Assembly: GCA_023404345.1 (NCBI GenBank)
Contig: JAEYCB010000031.1
Span: 1-64,000, forward strand
Length of the DNA stretch: 64,000 nt
Source: Bacillota bacterium
Lineage (GTDB): Bacteria; Bacillota; Clostridia; Christensenellales; Aristaeellaceae
Reading direction: 5' to 3'
Part shown: one piece after another, positions 55,918-64,000 of the stretch
Layout of the letters: the number at the start of each line of letters is the position of its first letter
Position numbering within the stretch: the stretch's first letter is position 1
Translations under genes and position numbers: made by a program
The notes under the pieces: model-generated
What the model saw: the letters and a program-made list of their open reading frames with translations, nothing else
Told to the model about the DNA's origin: nothing
Database searches by the model: none

Positions 55918-57042
55918 ATGGAACGACGCAAATTTCTGGCTATCTTGCTGCTGGCCACGCTCATCATCGGCATTTATTTTCTTTTTGAGCGCGGCAGCTC
56001 ACTCACGGGGCTGTTCATAATGCTATGGGGCATTCTGATGCCTTTTTTCCTGGGCGGGGTATTAGCCTTCGTCCTCAATGTGCCTATGCGCTTTCTGGAG
56101 CGACGTGCTCTGTTTTTCATGGATCGTTCGCCCCGTCTGCGCCGGTTCCGGCGGCCGGTAGCTATGGTGCTGGTGCTGGCGTTGGTGGTGGGCGTGGTCT
56201 ACGTCATCATGTCCATCGTGGTGCCGGAGCTCATCAACACCATTCTGTCGATTATCAAGGCCATTCCCGTTGCGCTTGCGCGCTTGGACGAACTGATTGA
56301 GCCCTACGGCTTCAGCGTGTCCCAAGTGCTGAGCGCCAGCTTTACCGTGCCATCCGTCAGCGACGTGGACGCCAAGATCGCCGACATGGTCAACCTCCTG
56401 CTTAAGGGCGCAGCATTTTCCACCACGGTGATCGGCACGGTGTATCAGAACGTGCTGAGCTTCTTTTTCACGGTCATGTTCACCATTTACTTCCTGTCCT
56501 CTAAAGAGCGGCTGCGTTCCCAGGTGAAAAACGTAATGCGTGCTTACCTCAAACCCCATTGGGTAGACAAAGTGCTTTCTGTGGCGGACCTGAGCCAACG
56601 CACGTTTTCCAGCTTCATTACGGGCCAATGTCTGGAAGCATGTATTCTCGGCGGCATGTTCTTTGTGACCATGACGCTGCTGGGCATGCCCTATGTGCTG
56701 CTCATCAGCGTGTTCATCGCGGTAACCGCGCTGATTCCTGTCATTGGTGCCTGGATGGGTTGCATCGTGGGAGCGTTTTTGATCCTGGTCAGCGACCCCC
56801 TGCAGGCGCTGGGCTTTGTGCTGCTGTTTCTGTTCCTGCAGCAGATTGAAGGAAACCTTATCTACCCCCACGTCATGGGCAACGCCATTGGCCTGCCTTC
56901 TATCTGGGTGCTTTTCGCGGTGCTGCTGGGCGAGGGACTGATGGGCATTCTGGGCATGCTTCTGTTCATTCCGCTGACCTCGGTGTGCTATACGCTTCTG
57001 CGCGAGCAGGTGCATAAACGGCTGAAGGCGCGGGAGGGATAA
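55918..57042 (+). CDS. AI-2E family transporter
   Basis: A 374-residue membrane protein of the YdiK/TqsA/PerM-like family, with about eight helices: paired N-terminal helices, a soluble insert (about 120-180), and the C-terminal core with FITGQCLEACILGGMFFVTM, LISVFIAVTALIPVIGAWMG and QQIEGNLIYPHVMGNAIGLP. The last is the family signature. Some members export autoinducer-2, others move Na+/H+ or lipids; the substrate is not predictable. GTGGGAGGGG precedes the ATG. It is monocistronic, divergent from the PLD gene. Confidence 0.9.
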   Translation: MERRKFLAILLLATLIIGIYFLFERGSSLTGLFIMLWGILMPFFLGGVLAFVLNVPMRFLERRALFFMDRSPRLRRFRRPVAMVLVLALVVGVVYVIMSIVVPELINTILSIIKAIPVALARLDELIEPYGFSVSQVLSASFTVPSVSDVDAKIADMVNLLLKGAAFSTTVIGTVYQNVLSFFFTVMFTIYFLSSKERLRSQVKNVMRAYLKPHWVDKVLSVADLSQRTFSSFITGQCLEACILGGMFFVTMTLLGMPYVLLISVFIAVTALIPVIGAWMGCIVGAFLILVSDPLQALGFVLLFLFLQQIEGNLIYPHVMGNAIGLPSIWVLFAVLLGEGLMGILGMLLFIPLTSVCYTLLREQVHKRLKAREG

Positions 57043-57046
57043 CGTA

Positions 57047-57087
57047 AAAGCGGAGGCCGGAAAATTCCGGTCCCCGCTTTCTTTTTT
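57047..57087 (+). terminator. Terminator between the AI-2E transporter and livF
   Basis: AAGCGGAGGCCGGAA and TTCCGGTCCCCGCTT form a long stem around AA-rich bases, followed by TTCTTTTTTT. It also ends the convergent liv operon, whose stop codon touches it, though with fewer U on that side. Confidence 0.85.
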
Positions 57088-57795
57088 TCACCCGCCCAGG
57101 TACGCCTTTCTAACCCCGTCATCGGCCAGCACCTCCGCAGCATTGCCGCTCATGGTAATGCTGCCGGTACCCAGCACGTAGGCACGGTCGGCGATGCTCA
57201 GCGCCATCTGTGCGTTCTGTTCCACCAACAGAATGGTGGTACCCGCCTCATGCAGCTCCTTGATGATATCAAAAATCTGCTCCACCAGAATGGGCGCCAA
57301 GCCCATCGACGGCTCGTCCAGCATAAGGAGCTTGGGCTTGCTCATCAGAGCACGGCCCATGGCCAGCATCTGCTGTTCGCCGCCGCTCAGGGTACCGGCC
57401 ACCTGCTTTTCGCGTTCCTTCAGGCGCGGGAAGCGGGTAAATACATCCTCCAGCGACCCCTCGATCTCCTGCGGTGGACGGGAATAGCCGCCCATTTCAA
57501 GGTTTTCGCGCACAGTCATCAGCTGGAAGATGCGGCGCCCCTCCGGGCACAGTGCCATGCCCAGCGATACCAGCTTGTGCGTTCGCATGCCCAGAAGATT
57601 GCGACCATCAAAGGTGATGCTGCCACTACGCGGCTTGAGCAATCCGGCAATAGTATTGAGCGTGGTGGACTTGCCCGCGCCGTTGGCGCCGATAAGGGTT
57701 ACAATCTCTCCCTCGTTGACTTCAAAGGAAATCCCCTTGATGGCGTGAATCGCACCGTAGTACACGTGAATATTGTCAACCTTGAGAAGGCTCAT
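57088..57795 (-). CDS. livF: Branched-chain amino-acid ABC transporter ATPase LivF
   Basis: A 235-residue ABC ATPase. Walker A is GANGAGKS, the signature LSGGEQQMLAMGRAL and Walker B LLMLDEPSMGLAP. The standard LivF size and the VYYGAIHAIKGISFEV start match. With LivG it powers uptake through LivHM. The start overlaps the livG stop by 4 bp. It is last in the five-gene liv operon. Confidence 0.95.
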   Translation of the reverse strand: MSLLKVDNIHVYYGAIHAIKGISFEVNEGEIVTLIGANGAGKSTTLNTIAGLLKPRSGSITFDGRNLLGMRTHKLVSLGMALCPEGRRIFQLMTVRENLEMGGYSRPPQEIEGSLEDVFTRFPRLKEREKQVAGTLSGGEQQMLAMGRALMSKPKLLMLDEPSMGLAPILVEQIFDIIKELHEAGTTILLVEQNAQMALSIADRAYVLGTGSITMSGNAAEVLADDGVRKAYLGG

Positions 57796-58655
57796 GCCTG
57801 CCCCTCCTTCCGCTTGCCCAGATAGGCCTCGATGACGGTGGGGTTTTGCTGGATCTCGCTGGCGGTGCCCTTGGCGATGATGCGCCCGTAGTTGAGCACG
57901 CAGATGCCCTCGCAGATGCCCATGACCAGGTTCATATCGTGCTCGATAAGCATCACGGCGATCTGGAACTGGTCGCGGATCTTGATGATGTTCTCCATCA
58001 GCTCCTCGGTCTCATGCGGGTTCATGCCGGCGGCGGGTTCATCCAGCAGCAACAGCTTTGGATGCGTGGCCAGTGCACGCACGATCTCCAACCGCCGCTG
58101 TGCACCGTAGGGCAGCGACCCCGCGCGGTACTGGGCCATGCCCTGCATATCGAAGATGGAGAGCAGCTCCAGCGCCTTCTCGTGCTGCTTCTTTTCCTGC
58201 TTCCAGTAGGCAGGCAGACGGAAGATGCCGGAGAACATGCCGTACTTGACCTGATTGTGCAGGCCGATACGCACGTTCTCCTCCACCGTCATGTTGCCAA
58301 ACAAGCGAATATTCTGGAACGTGCGGGCGATACCCAGCTTGTTGGCCTGCACGGCATTCATGCCGGCGGTGTCCTTTCCATCCAGAATCACCACACCCGT
58401 GGTGGGCTGATAAACCTTGGTGAGCAGGTTAAACACGGTGGTCTTGCCCGCACCATTGGGTCCGATAAGACCCGCTATCTCGGTACGGCCAATGGTGAGG
58501 TTAAAGTCTTCCACTGCCTTCAGGCCGCCAAACTCCACGCCCAGGTGGCGGGTTTCCAGTACGGGGCGCTTGTCCACATCGCGTTCCGGTACAATGGAAT
58601 GGCTGGGCACGGGCACCATCTTGGTTTCGGATTGCCGCTTGTGCTGCTGTGTCAT
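57792..58655 (-). CDS. livG: Branched-chain amino-acid ABC transporter ATPase LivG
   Basis: A 287-residue ABC ATPase. An N-terminal tail of about 30 hydrophilic residues, absent from most LivG proteins, precedes the domain start VLETRHLGVEFGGLKAV. Walker A is GPNGAGKT, the signature LPYGAQRRLEIVRAL and Walker B LLLLDEPAAGMNP. Its ATG overlaps the livM stop. It pairs with LivF. Confidence 0.95.
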   Translation of the reverse strand: MTQQHKRQSETKMVPVPSHSIVPERDVDKRPVLETRHLGVEFGGLKAVEDFNLTIGRTEIAGLIGPNGAGKTTVFNLLTKVYQPTTGVVILDGKDTAGMNAVQANKLGIARTFQNIRLFGNMTVEENVRIGLHNQVKYGMFSGIFRLPAYWKQEKKQHEKALELLSIFDMQGMAQYRAGSLPYGAQRRLEIVRALATHPKLLLLDEPAAGMNPHETEELMENIIKIRDQFQIAVMLIEHDMNLVMGICEGICVLNYGRIIAKGTASEIQQNPTVIEAYLGKRKEGQA

Positions 58656-59719
58656 GCTGCCTCGCCTTCCTTTCCGGGGTTAGTCTTTTGACGGCGAAGC
58701 ATCGCTTTCACACGCTCCAACCGAACACTGAGGAACGGGCTGTTGGTAGCCAGCATCACCAGAATCAACACCACCGCGTACACCAACATGCGGTAGTCAC
58801 TGAAGGCACGCAACACCTCGGGCAAAATGGTCAAAAGCGTTGCCGCAATGATGGACCCGCGAATGCTGCCGATGCCGCCCAGCACCACAAACACCAGAAC
58901 CAGAATGGAGGTGTCGAATTTGAACTTGCTGGCAGCTACAGTGGAGAAGTTCAGGCCATACAGCGCACCTGCCATACCGGCCAGCACCGCGCTGGTCACA
59001 AAGGCCATCATCTTATACTTGGTGATATTGATGCCCACGGACTCGGCGGCGATACGGCTGTCGCGCGTGGCCATAATGGCACGGCCGGAACGGCTGTTGA
59101 CCAGGTTCTGCACAACAAAGAGGGTAAAGAGAATCAGCGCAAAGCCCATGCCAAACGTGGAGATGGTGTCGATGCCCACACCGCCCTTGGGGCCGCTCAC
59201 CAGCAGTTCTCCGGGGATGTTGCTGTCGTTGAAGGCAAAGTGCAACCTACCTGCATCAATGGAGATGTACAGGCAGTTGATGACGTTTCGGATAATCTCG
59301 CCAAAGGCCAGCGTCACGATGGCCAAATAGTCGCCGCGGAGCCTGAGCACCGGGATGCCGATCAAAACGCCCGCGATGCCCGCAAACACGCCACCCACGA
59401 TCATGGACAGCAGCAGCCTGACCATCTCGTTTTCCAGCGTAAACGCCCCAAGCATCCATCCAGATGCCACAATGCCTGAAAACGCGCCCACGCTCATGAA
59501 ACCTGCATGGCCCAGGCTCAGCTCGCCCGATACGCCTACCACCAGGTTCAGCGAAACCGCCATCACCACCCACACGCAGATGGGCACCAGCTGGCCGCGC
59601 AGCGAACGGGTCATGCCGCCGGTGGCCAGCAGATACTGGCACACCAGGTAGGCCGCAATCACCATCAAATAGGTGACCAGGCTGCCAATCGCCCTTTTCT
59701 TTCTCATGCTCATGCTCAT
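58652..59719 (-). CDS. livM: Branched-chain amino-acid ABC permease LivM
   Basis: A 355-residue permease with about ten helices and the LivM hallmarks SLGHAGFMSVGAF, LRLRGDYLAIVTLAFGEI and GRAIMATRDSRIAAESVGI. An upstream in-frame ATG overlapping livH exists, but GAGGTG six bases before 59719 favours this start. It forms the channel with LivH. Confidence 0.94.
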   Translation of the reverse strand: MSMSMRKKRAIGSLVTYLMVIAAYLVCQYLLATGGMTRSLRGQLVPICVWVVMAVSLNLVVGVSGELSLGHAGFMSVGAFSGIVASGWMLGAFTLENEMVRLLLSMIVGGVFAGIAGVLIGIPVLRLRGDYLAIVTLAFGEIIRNVINCLYISIDAGRLHFAFNDSNIPGELLVSGPKGGVGIDTISTFGMGFALILFTLFVVQNLVNSRSGRAIMATRDSRIAAESVGINITKYKMMAFVTSAVLAGMAGALYGLNFSTVAASKFKFDTSILVLVFVVLGGIGSIRGSIIAATLLTILPEVLRAFSDYRMLVYAVVLILVMLATNSPFLSVRLERVKAMLRRQKTNPGKEGEAA

Positions 59720-59729
59720 GCCCGCCACC

Positions 59730-60614
59730 TCACACTTTCTCATGCACGGTCTTGCCCAGCAGGCCTGCAGGCTTGACCAGCAGCACCACGATCAGCACTG
59801 CGAATACGAATGCATCGCCCAGCTCCGTGGATACATAGGCCTTGCCCAGAATTTCAATCACACCCAGCAGAATTCCGCCCAGCATGGCTCCGGGAATGGA
59901 CCCGATACCGCCAAACACCGCCGCCGTAAAGGCCTTGATGCCCGGCATGGAGCCGGTGGTGGGCTGCAGAGTGGGATAGGCGGAGCACAAAAGCACGCCC
60001 GCGATGGCCGCCAGCGCCGATCCAATGGCAAAGGTCACGGTGATGGTGAGGTTTACGTTAATGCCCATCAGCTCCGCCGCGCCCTTGTCCTCTGACACCA
60101 CGCGCATGGCCTTGCCCATTTTGGTTTTGCCAGTAAAGAGGGTCAGGGCGATCATGATGACCACGCACGCGGCGATGGTTACGATAGCCTCGCCGGAGAT
60201 GATCATCTGCCCACCCAGCAGGGAAATCGAACCCAGCCCCACCACCGAGGGGAAGCTCTTGGGGTTCGCGCCCCAGACCAGTAGCGCGATATTTTGCAAA
60301 AGGTAGCTCATGCCGATGGCCGTGATCAGCACCGCCAGCGAACTGGCCTGCCGCAGCGGCTTGTAGGCCGTGCGCTCGATCACCATGCCAAGAACCGTGC
60401 ACACCGCCATAGCTGCCAGTACTGAAATCACTGGCGGAAATCCCCAGTACTGCATGGCGCAGAAAGCGATGTACGCACCAATCATGATGACGTCGCCATG
60501 TGCAAAGTTCAGCATCTTGGCAATGCCGTACACCATCGTGTACCCCAGGGCGATGATGGCATACACGCTGCCCAGGCTGATTCCGTTGCACAGGTAGGAC
60601 AGAAACTGTGTCAT
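59730..60614 (-). CDS. livH: Branched-chain amino-acid ABC permease LivH
   Basis: A 294-residue permease with about eight helices. Hallmarks are GSVYAIIALGYTMVYGIAKMLNFAHGD and IERTAYKPLRQASSLAVLI. FGGIGSIPGAMLGGILLGVIE is typical of the C-terminus. In-frame ATGs at 60626 and 60638 are alternative starts; 60614 is chosen from family length and the AAAGGA upstream. It is separated from the binding-protein gene by 159 bp containing two hairpins. Confidence 0.93.
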   Translation of the reverse strand: MTQFLSYLCNGISLGSVYAIIALGYTMVYGIAKMLNFAHGDVIMIGAYIAFCAMQYWGFPPVISVLAAMAVCTVLGMVIERTAYKPLRQASSLAVLITAIGMSYLLQNIALLVWGANPKSFPSVVGLGSISLLGGQMIISGEAIVTIAACVVIMIALTLFTGKTKMGKAMRVVSEDKGAAELMGINVNLTITVTFAIGSALAAIAGVLLCSAYPTLQPTTGSMPGIKAFTAAVFGGIGSIPGAMLGGILLGVIEILGKAYVSTELGDAFVFAVLIVVLLVKPAGLLGKTVHEKV

Positions 60615-60650
60615 ACTCCCCCACATCCTTTGTTCCATTTGAAACGCGTT

Positions 60651-60706
60651 AAGGTAATCAACGGTAGTCGGGCGTATTCTCCCGTCAGACTACCGTTGGT
60701 TACCTT
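60651..60706 (-). promoter_or_regulatory. Intercistronic inverted repeat between livJ and livH
   Basis: AAGGTAATCAACGGTAGTC (60651-60669) is nearly complementary to 60688-60706 (one wobble-type difference), with an inner CGGG/CCCG stem around an 8-base loop. No U-run follows, so it is more likely an mRNA-stabilising or processing structure that lets the binding protein exceed the permease, as in other binding-protein operons. Confidence 0.7.
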
Positions 60707-60729
60707 TCCTGTGCTCGCTTGTTGATCCG

Positions 60730-60756
60730 CCCTCCCGGCCCCGGAGGGGCCGGGAG
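60730..60756 (-). promoter_or_regulatory. Strong hairpin after the liv binding-protein gene
   Basis: CCTCCCGGCCCC (60730-60741) pairs perfectly with 60745-60756 around a 3-base loop, 17 bp beyond the stop codon. There is no U-run. It would protect the 3' end of the binding-protein message. Confidence 0.75.
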
Positions 60757-60773
60757 GAAGCGGCGGTCTCTAA

Positions 60774-61898
60774 TTATTCCATGCCCACATATACACCGTT
60801 TTCAATCTTCACGGCAGTGGGGGTCTTGCTCACCTCGCCCGTGGCGGACCAAGTCATGGTGCCGGTCAGGCCGTCCACGGTCAGCTTCTGCATCTCAGCA
60901 ATCATGATTTCGCAGGCTTCCTCAGGGGTGATGTCTGCGGTGATTCCCGCGGCAGTCATAGCCCCGTACACGGCGTATACCGCATCATAGGCGTCGGCAG
61001 CAAACTGATTGGGGGTGTCGCCGTAAAGTTCGACGTACTTCTTCACAAAGTTGACGGTCTTTTCATCCTTCGCATCGGCGCTGAAGGGAGTCAGCAGCAG
61101 CACACCCTCAGCCAGGCTCTTATCAAATCCTTCCATGGTCAGGATGCCATCCATGCCGTCCACACCAAAGAAGATGGGCGCATAGTCCATGGAGGCGGCC
61201 TGCGTCAGAATCATCGAAGCGGGGGTGTAGTAGATGGGCAGGAACACCAGATCCGCGCCGGCATTCTTGGCTTCGGTCACCTGCACGGAGAAATCTGTGG
61301 TGTCATCGGTGAAGGTGGTCACTTTAACGATCTCCAGACCCAGCTCAGCGGCCTTGGCTTCGAAGGTCTGATAGATGCCGGTGGAGTACACGTCACCATT
61401 GTTATAGATCACAGCCACCTTCGTGGCCAGGCCATGTTCGGAGATGTACTGAGCCGAAGCCGCGCCCTGCGCCGGGTCGGTGAAGCACACCTGATACACA
61501 TTGTCCTTATCGGCGATGACATCGGTGGAGGAGGCAGAGGGCGTCAGCATGAAGATGCGCTCCTCATATGCCTTGGCGGCAACGGCCGCGCAGGGACCGG
61601 AGGTAACGGTGCCAACAATCAGCTTTGCACCATTGTCCAGCACGGTGTTGTAGGCGTTGATTGCCTTTTCGGGGTCATGCTCGTCATCCTGCGCGTCAAT
61701 CTCAATCTGGATGCCACCCAGAGCATTCAACTCATCCGCAGCAATCTTGGCCGCATTCACTACGGCGGTGCCATAAATAGCAGCGGGGCCGGTCAGCGGA
61801 CCGATCACGCCGATCTTGATCGCGTCCTCAGCCACGGCGGGCAGGGCCAGGCCCAGCGCCAGAACCAGCGTCAGAAGCACGGATACAACCTTTTTCAT
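60774..61898 (-). CDS. livJ: Branched-chain amino-acid ABC transporter substrate-binding protein
   Basis: A 374-residue periplasmic-type binding protein (family 6). The signal peptide MKKVVSVLLTLVLALGLALP ends at AVA-ED and contains no lipobox cysteine, although Gram-positive binding proteins are usually lipoproteins. The mature protein starts AIKIGVIGPLTGPAAIYGTA. TPSASSTDV supplies the ligand-binding Ser/Thr typical of Leu/Ile/Val receptors. GGGAGG precedes the ATG. It is first in the operon. Confidence 0.93.
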   Translation of the reverse strand: MKKVVSVLLTLVLALGLALPAVAEDAIKIGVIGPLTGPAAIYGTAVVNAAKIAADELNALGGIQIEIDAQDDEHDPEKAINAYNTVLDNGAKLIVGTVTSGPCAAVAAKAYEERIFMLTPSASSTDVIADKDNVYQVCFTDPAQGAASAQYISEHGLATKVAVIYNNGDVYSTGIYQTFEAKAAELGLEIVKVTTFTDDTTDFSVQVTEAKNAGADLVFLPIYYTPASMILTQAASMDYAPIFFGVDGMDGILTMEGFDKSLAEGVLLLTPFSADAKDEKTVNFVKKYVELYGDTPNQFAADAYDAVYAVYGAMTAAGITADITPEEACEIMIAEMQKLTVDGLTGTMTWSATGEVSKTPTAVKIENGVYVGME

Positions 61899-61957
61899 CT
61901 TGGTTACCTCCCTACAATACTTCATCCATCCGGGAACGCCCCCGAATGATGTTGAAT

Positions 61958-61986
61958 ATTATAGCCGCTGCGCGCTTCCGGCGCAA
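61958..61986 (-). promoter_or_regulatory. Promoter of the liv operon
   Basis: Reading leftward: TTGCGC (61981-61986), 17-bp spacer, TATAAT (61958-61963), about 60 bp before the start codon. Confidence 0.7.
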
Positions 61987-62149
61987 GCGGCTTTGCGAAA
62001 ATTGGCTGTATTTGCATTGTTTTTCTGTTAAAAAGCGGACATTTTTCTGCCTGATGATGCAAAGTGACGGGAAAAGGGCACGCTGGCCGAAAAACGCCTT
62101 TCTCTGAGGGTACTTCCGGGCGTCCAGCGGCATTCCACTGTCCGCAGCG

Positions 62150-62952
62150 TTATTCGTACAGCCAGTTATTAGCATCCGGATAGGTGTACTGGATGCCGTT
62201 TTCCACCGCATACTGCTTTGCATAGGAGCCCCGGCCTACGGTCAGTATCAGGCTGTTGCAGCCATAGAATGCAGAATCGCCGATGGTGGTCACGCTGTCG
62301 GGAAGGGTGATGCTGGTCAGGCTGTCGCACAGCCCGAATGCAGAATCACCGATGGTGGTCACGCTGTCGGGGATGGTGATATCGGTCAGGCTATCGCACC
62401 AGTAGAACGCAGCATCACCGATGGTGGTCACGCTGTCGGGGATGGTGATATCGGTTAGGCTATCGCACCCCGCGAACGCAGCATCACCAATGGAAGTGAT
62501 CCCCTGCGGAATTTCATAATTGGCGGCATCGCGTCCTGCCGGATACCCAATCAGCTTTTTTCCATTTTGTCAAACAACACGTTGTCTATCATAGCCAGAT
62601 TGGGATGATCGGAGGAAACCGTAATGCTTTGCAGTTTGCCGCAACTACTAAAAGGATTCACACCAATGGAAATCATGTTGTCGGGAAGGGTGATGCTGGT
62701 CAGGCCCTCGCACCCCCAGAACGCAGAATCACCGATGGTGGTCACAGGATAGCCGTCCAACTCTCCGGGCACCTCCAGTTTCGAAGCCGCACCAGCATAG
62801 CCTGTCACCTCTGCCGAGCCGTCCTCCAGCAGGATATAGGCATAATCCCCGCATTCATACGTTTCATCAGGAGCCGGCTGTGTATTTTCCGCCGCCGCGC
62901 CGGCAGCGAAGCACAGCAAAAGGGAAATCATCAGCAATGCGATACGTTTCAT
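62150..62952 (-). pseudogene. BspA-like leucine-rich-repeat secreted protein, broken by a -1 frameshift
   Basis: Reading leftward from ATG 62952 (GAAAGGAACC upstream): a signal peptide (MKRIALLMISLLLCFAAGA), a short beta region (YAYILLEDGSAEVTGY), then LRR_5 units such as TTIGDSAFWGCEGLTSITLP. The frame stops at 62551 after NVLFDKMEKS. A second frame continues at once with KLIGYPAGRDAANYEIPQ and four more repeats, ending in the cap SYAKQYAVENGIQYTYP. One A missing from the run at 62556-62561 (A6 instead of A7) explains the break. Restored, the protein would have about 267 residues and match the neighbouring paralogue. It could be a pseudogene, a phase-variable gene, a site of ribosomal or transcriptional slippage, or an assembly error. 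Confidence 0.8.
62277..62483 (-). repeat. Three tandem 69-bp repeats coding 23-residue LRR units
   Basis: The phrase GATGGTGGTCACGCTGTCGG recurs at about 62282, 62351 and 62420, exactly 69 bp apart. The last two units are almost identical over more than 50 bp, which points to recent duplication or gene conversion. Confidence 0.85.
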
Positions 62953-62982
62953 TTTTATGGTTCCTTTCTCTGCTTTGGGGAA

Positions 62983-63012
62983 AGTATATCACATTTTGAG
63001 CAGGAAAGTCAA
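62983..63012 (-). promoter_or_regulatory. Promoter of the broken LRR gene
   Basis: Reading leftward: TTGACT (63007-63012), 18-bp spacer, TATACT (62983-62988), about 30 bp before the ATG. The promoter is intact although the gene is frameshifted. Confidence 0.75.
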
Positions 63013-63108
63013 AGAGTCCCCATACACTCACTGTGTCCGCATCGCCTGCGAAGTCTCAACCCTCGGCCGTCATGCCCGCGGCGTCAGCCACCGTGCCACC
63101 CGCCCGGC

Positions 63109-64000
63109 TCAGTCTTTGTGCCGATCATTGGCGTCCTCGCAGACGTACTGCAGGCCGTTGTCCACTGCATACTGCTTCGCATAGGAATCCCGGCCCAAAG
63201 TCAATACAAAGCTTTCAGCACAGTCGTCAAAAGCGCTTTCTCCGATAAAAGTTACACTATCGGAAAGGGTGATGCCGGTAAGGCTTTCACAGCCGATGAA
63301 AGCTGCTTCTCCGATGGAAATGAGACTTTCAGGGCAGACGACGTCCGTAAGGCTGTAGCAATCGGAAAAAGCATAGGCACCAATGGCAACGATACCGCCG
63401 GCGAGCGCGATGCTGCTGAGATTATAACAATTGGAAAAAGTAGCTGTATGGATGGCAACGATTCTGTCGGGAAGGGTGATGGTGGTAAGATTGTGGCAGT
63501 CACGGAACGCAAATTTACCGATGGAAGTAACGCTCTCAGGAATGGTGATATCCATGAGGCTTGCACATGTTTCAAAAGCAGAATTCCCAATGAAAGTGAG
63601 ACTCTTGGGAAGAACGATGCGCATGAGGCTTGTGCAGCCAAAAAAGGCTTCTTCCCCGATGGAGTTGACGCCCTCTGGAATGGCGATGCGCACGAGGCTA
63701 CTGCATCCTCCAAAGGTTCCCTTGCCAATGGAAGTAATACCGCTTGGGAGAGTGATGTCCGTAAGGCTGGAGCAGCTAGAAAAAGCATAATCTTCAATGG
63801 AAGTAATGCTCTGGGGAAGGGTGATATCCGTAAGGCTGAAGCAGCCGTTAAACGCGGCTCTGCTGATGGAAGTGATACCATCAGGGAGGGCGATACTGGT
63901 CAGGTTTCTGCAATTTTCAAAAGCATGTTCACCAATGGAGGTGATCCCCTTAGGGAGGATGATTTCCGCGAGGCTTTGACAGTTGGAAAAGGCATAGTCA
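63109..64000 (-). CDS. BspA-like leucine-rich-repeat protein, N-terminus beyond the window
   Basis: The frame is open from the window edge to the stop at 63109. It encodes 11 complete 23-residue LRR_5 units of the type AFSSCSSLTDITLPSGITSI, and a C-terminal cap SYAKQYAVDNGLQYVCED that matches the cap of the neighbouring broken gene. Such proteins of gut and oral anaerobes are surface or secreted adhesins. The start, signal peptide and any anchoring domain lie outside the window. It is the same strand and family as 62150-62952, so the two are a tandem paralogous pair. Confidence 0.88.
   Translation of the reverse strand, partial: DYAFSNCQSLAEIILPKGITSIGEHAFENCRNLTSIALPDGITSISRAAFNGCFSLTDITLPQSITSIEDYAFSSCSSLTDITLPSGITSIGKGTFGGCSSLVRIAIPEGVNSIGEEAFFGCTSLMRIVLPKSLTFIGNSAFETCASLMDITIPESVTSIGKFAFRDCHNLTTITLPDRIVAIHTATFSNCYNLSSIALAGGIVAIGAYAFSDCYSLTDVVCPESLISIGEAAFIGCESLTGITLSDSVTFIGESAFDDCAESFVLTLGRDSYAKQYAVDNGLQYVCEDANDRHKD

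Noticed and set aside
62150..64000. CRISPR array suggested by regularly spaced repeats
   Set aside because: The 69-bp periodicity is in-frame coding repeat of LRR units, with no short palindromic repeats or unique spacers.

Overview
The window reads as chromosomal DNA of a high-G+C, spore-forming member of the Clostridia (Bacillota). The evidence is spoIVA, Gram-positive RNase J, FtsH, MltG and YajC, consensus sigma-A promoters (TTGACA-N17-TATAAT), strong AAGGAGG ribosome binding sites, frequent TTG/GTG starts and BspA-like leucine-rich surface proteins. The overall style fits gut Clostridia such as the Christensenellales, but no rRNA or species marker is present, so that is inference. No tRNA, rRNA, CRISPR array or complete insertion sequence was seen.

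Layout. 0-5 kb: a MarR-controlled heterodimeric ABC exporter (minus). 5-8.5 kb: an SPFH/zinc-ribbon protein with a receiver-like protein, and a secreted two-module VOC protein (minus). 8.7-14.5 kb (plus): glycosyltransferase, feoA-feoB-FeoB-associated small protein, nrdG, asparaginase. 14.8-19.7 kb (minus): rlmI-type methyltransferase, a Tet(M)-like GTPase and a D-aminoacylase-type amidohydrolase. 19.8-25 kb: shikimate kinase, oxidoreductase plus cupin, RNase J, RseC-like protein. 25-38 kb (plus): rpoB-rpoC, a type IIA topoisomerase pair (parE/parC-like) and a GNAT enzyme. 38-41.7 kb (minus): nitroreductase, lepB, ftsH.

41.8-48 kb (minus) is a six-gene aromatic amino-acid operon, aroF-tyrA-aroB-pheA-aroEK-aroQ. 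It is preceded by a consensus promoter, a 30-codon leader peptide packed with Tyr and Phe codons, and a perfect intrinsic terminator. This is the architecture of ribosome-mediated transcription attenuation by Phe/Tyr and is the clearest regulatory discovery in the window. The operon also holds an AroE-AroK fusion, although a separate shikimate kinase lies at 19.8 kb.

48-64 kb: spoIVA (minus); ylbF-type, mltG and U32 genes (plus); yajC and its TIGR04086 partner (plus); a phospholipase D-like protein and a small basic protein (minus); an AI-2E-type transporter (plus); a complete branched-chain amino-acid ABC transporter livJ-H-M-G-F (minus); and two BspA-like leucine-rich-repeat genes, one broken by a one-base deletion in an A6 tract and one running off the window.

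A second system-level signal is a family of about 150-290 bp intergenic repeats (near 5.1, 14.6, 20.5, 22.4 and 48.2 kb) built from shared hairpin modules. In four of the five copies the element begins directly after the stop codon of a gene on the same strand, which suggests a mobile or mobilised 3'-UTR/terminator element.
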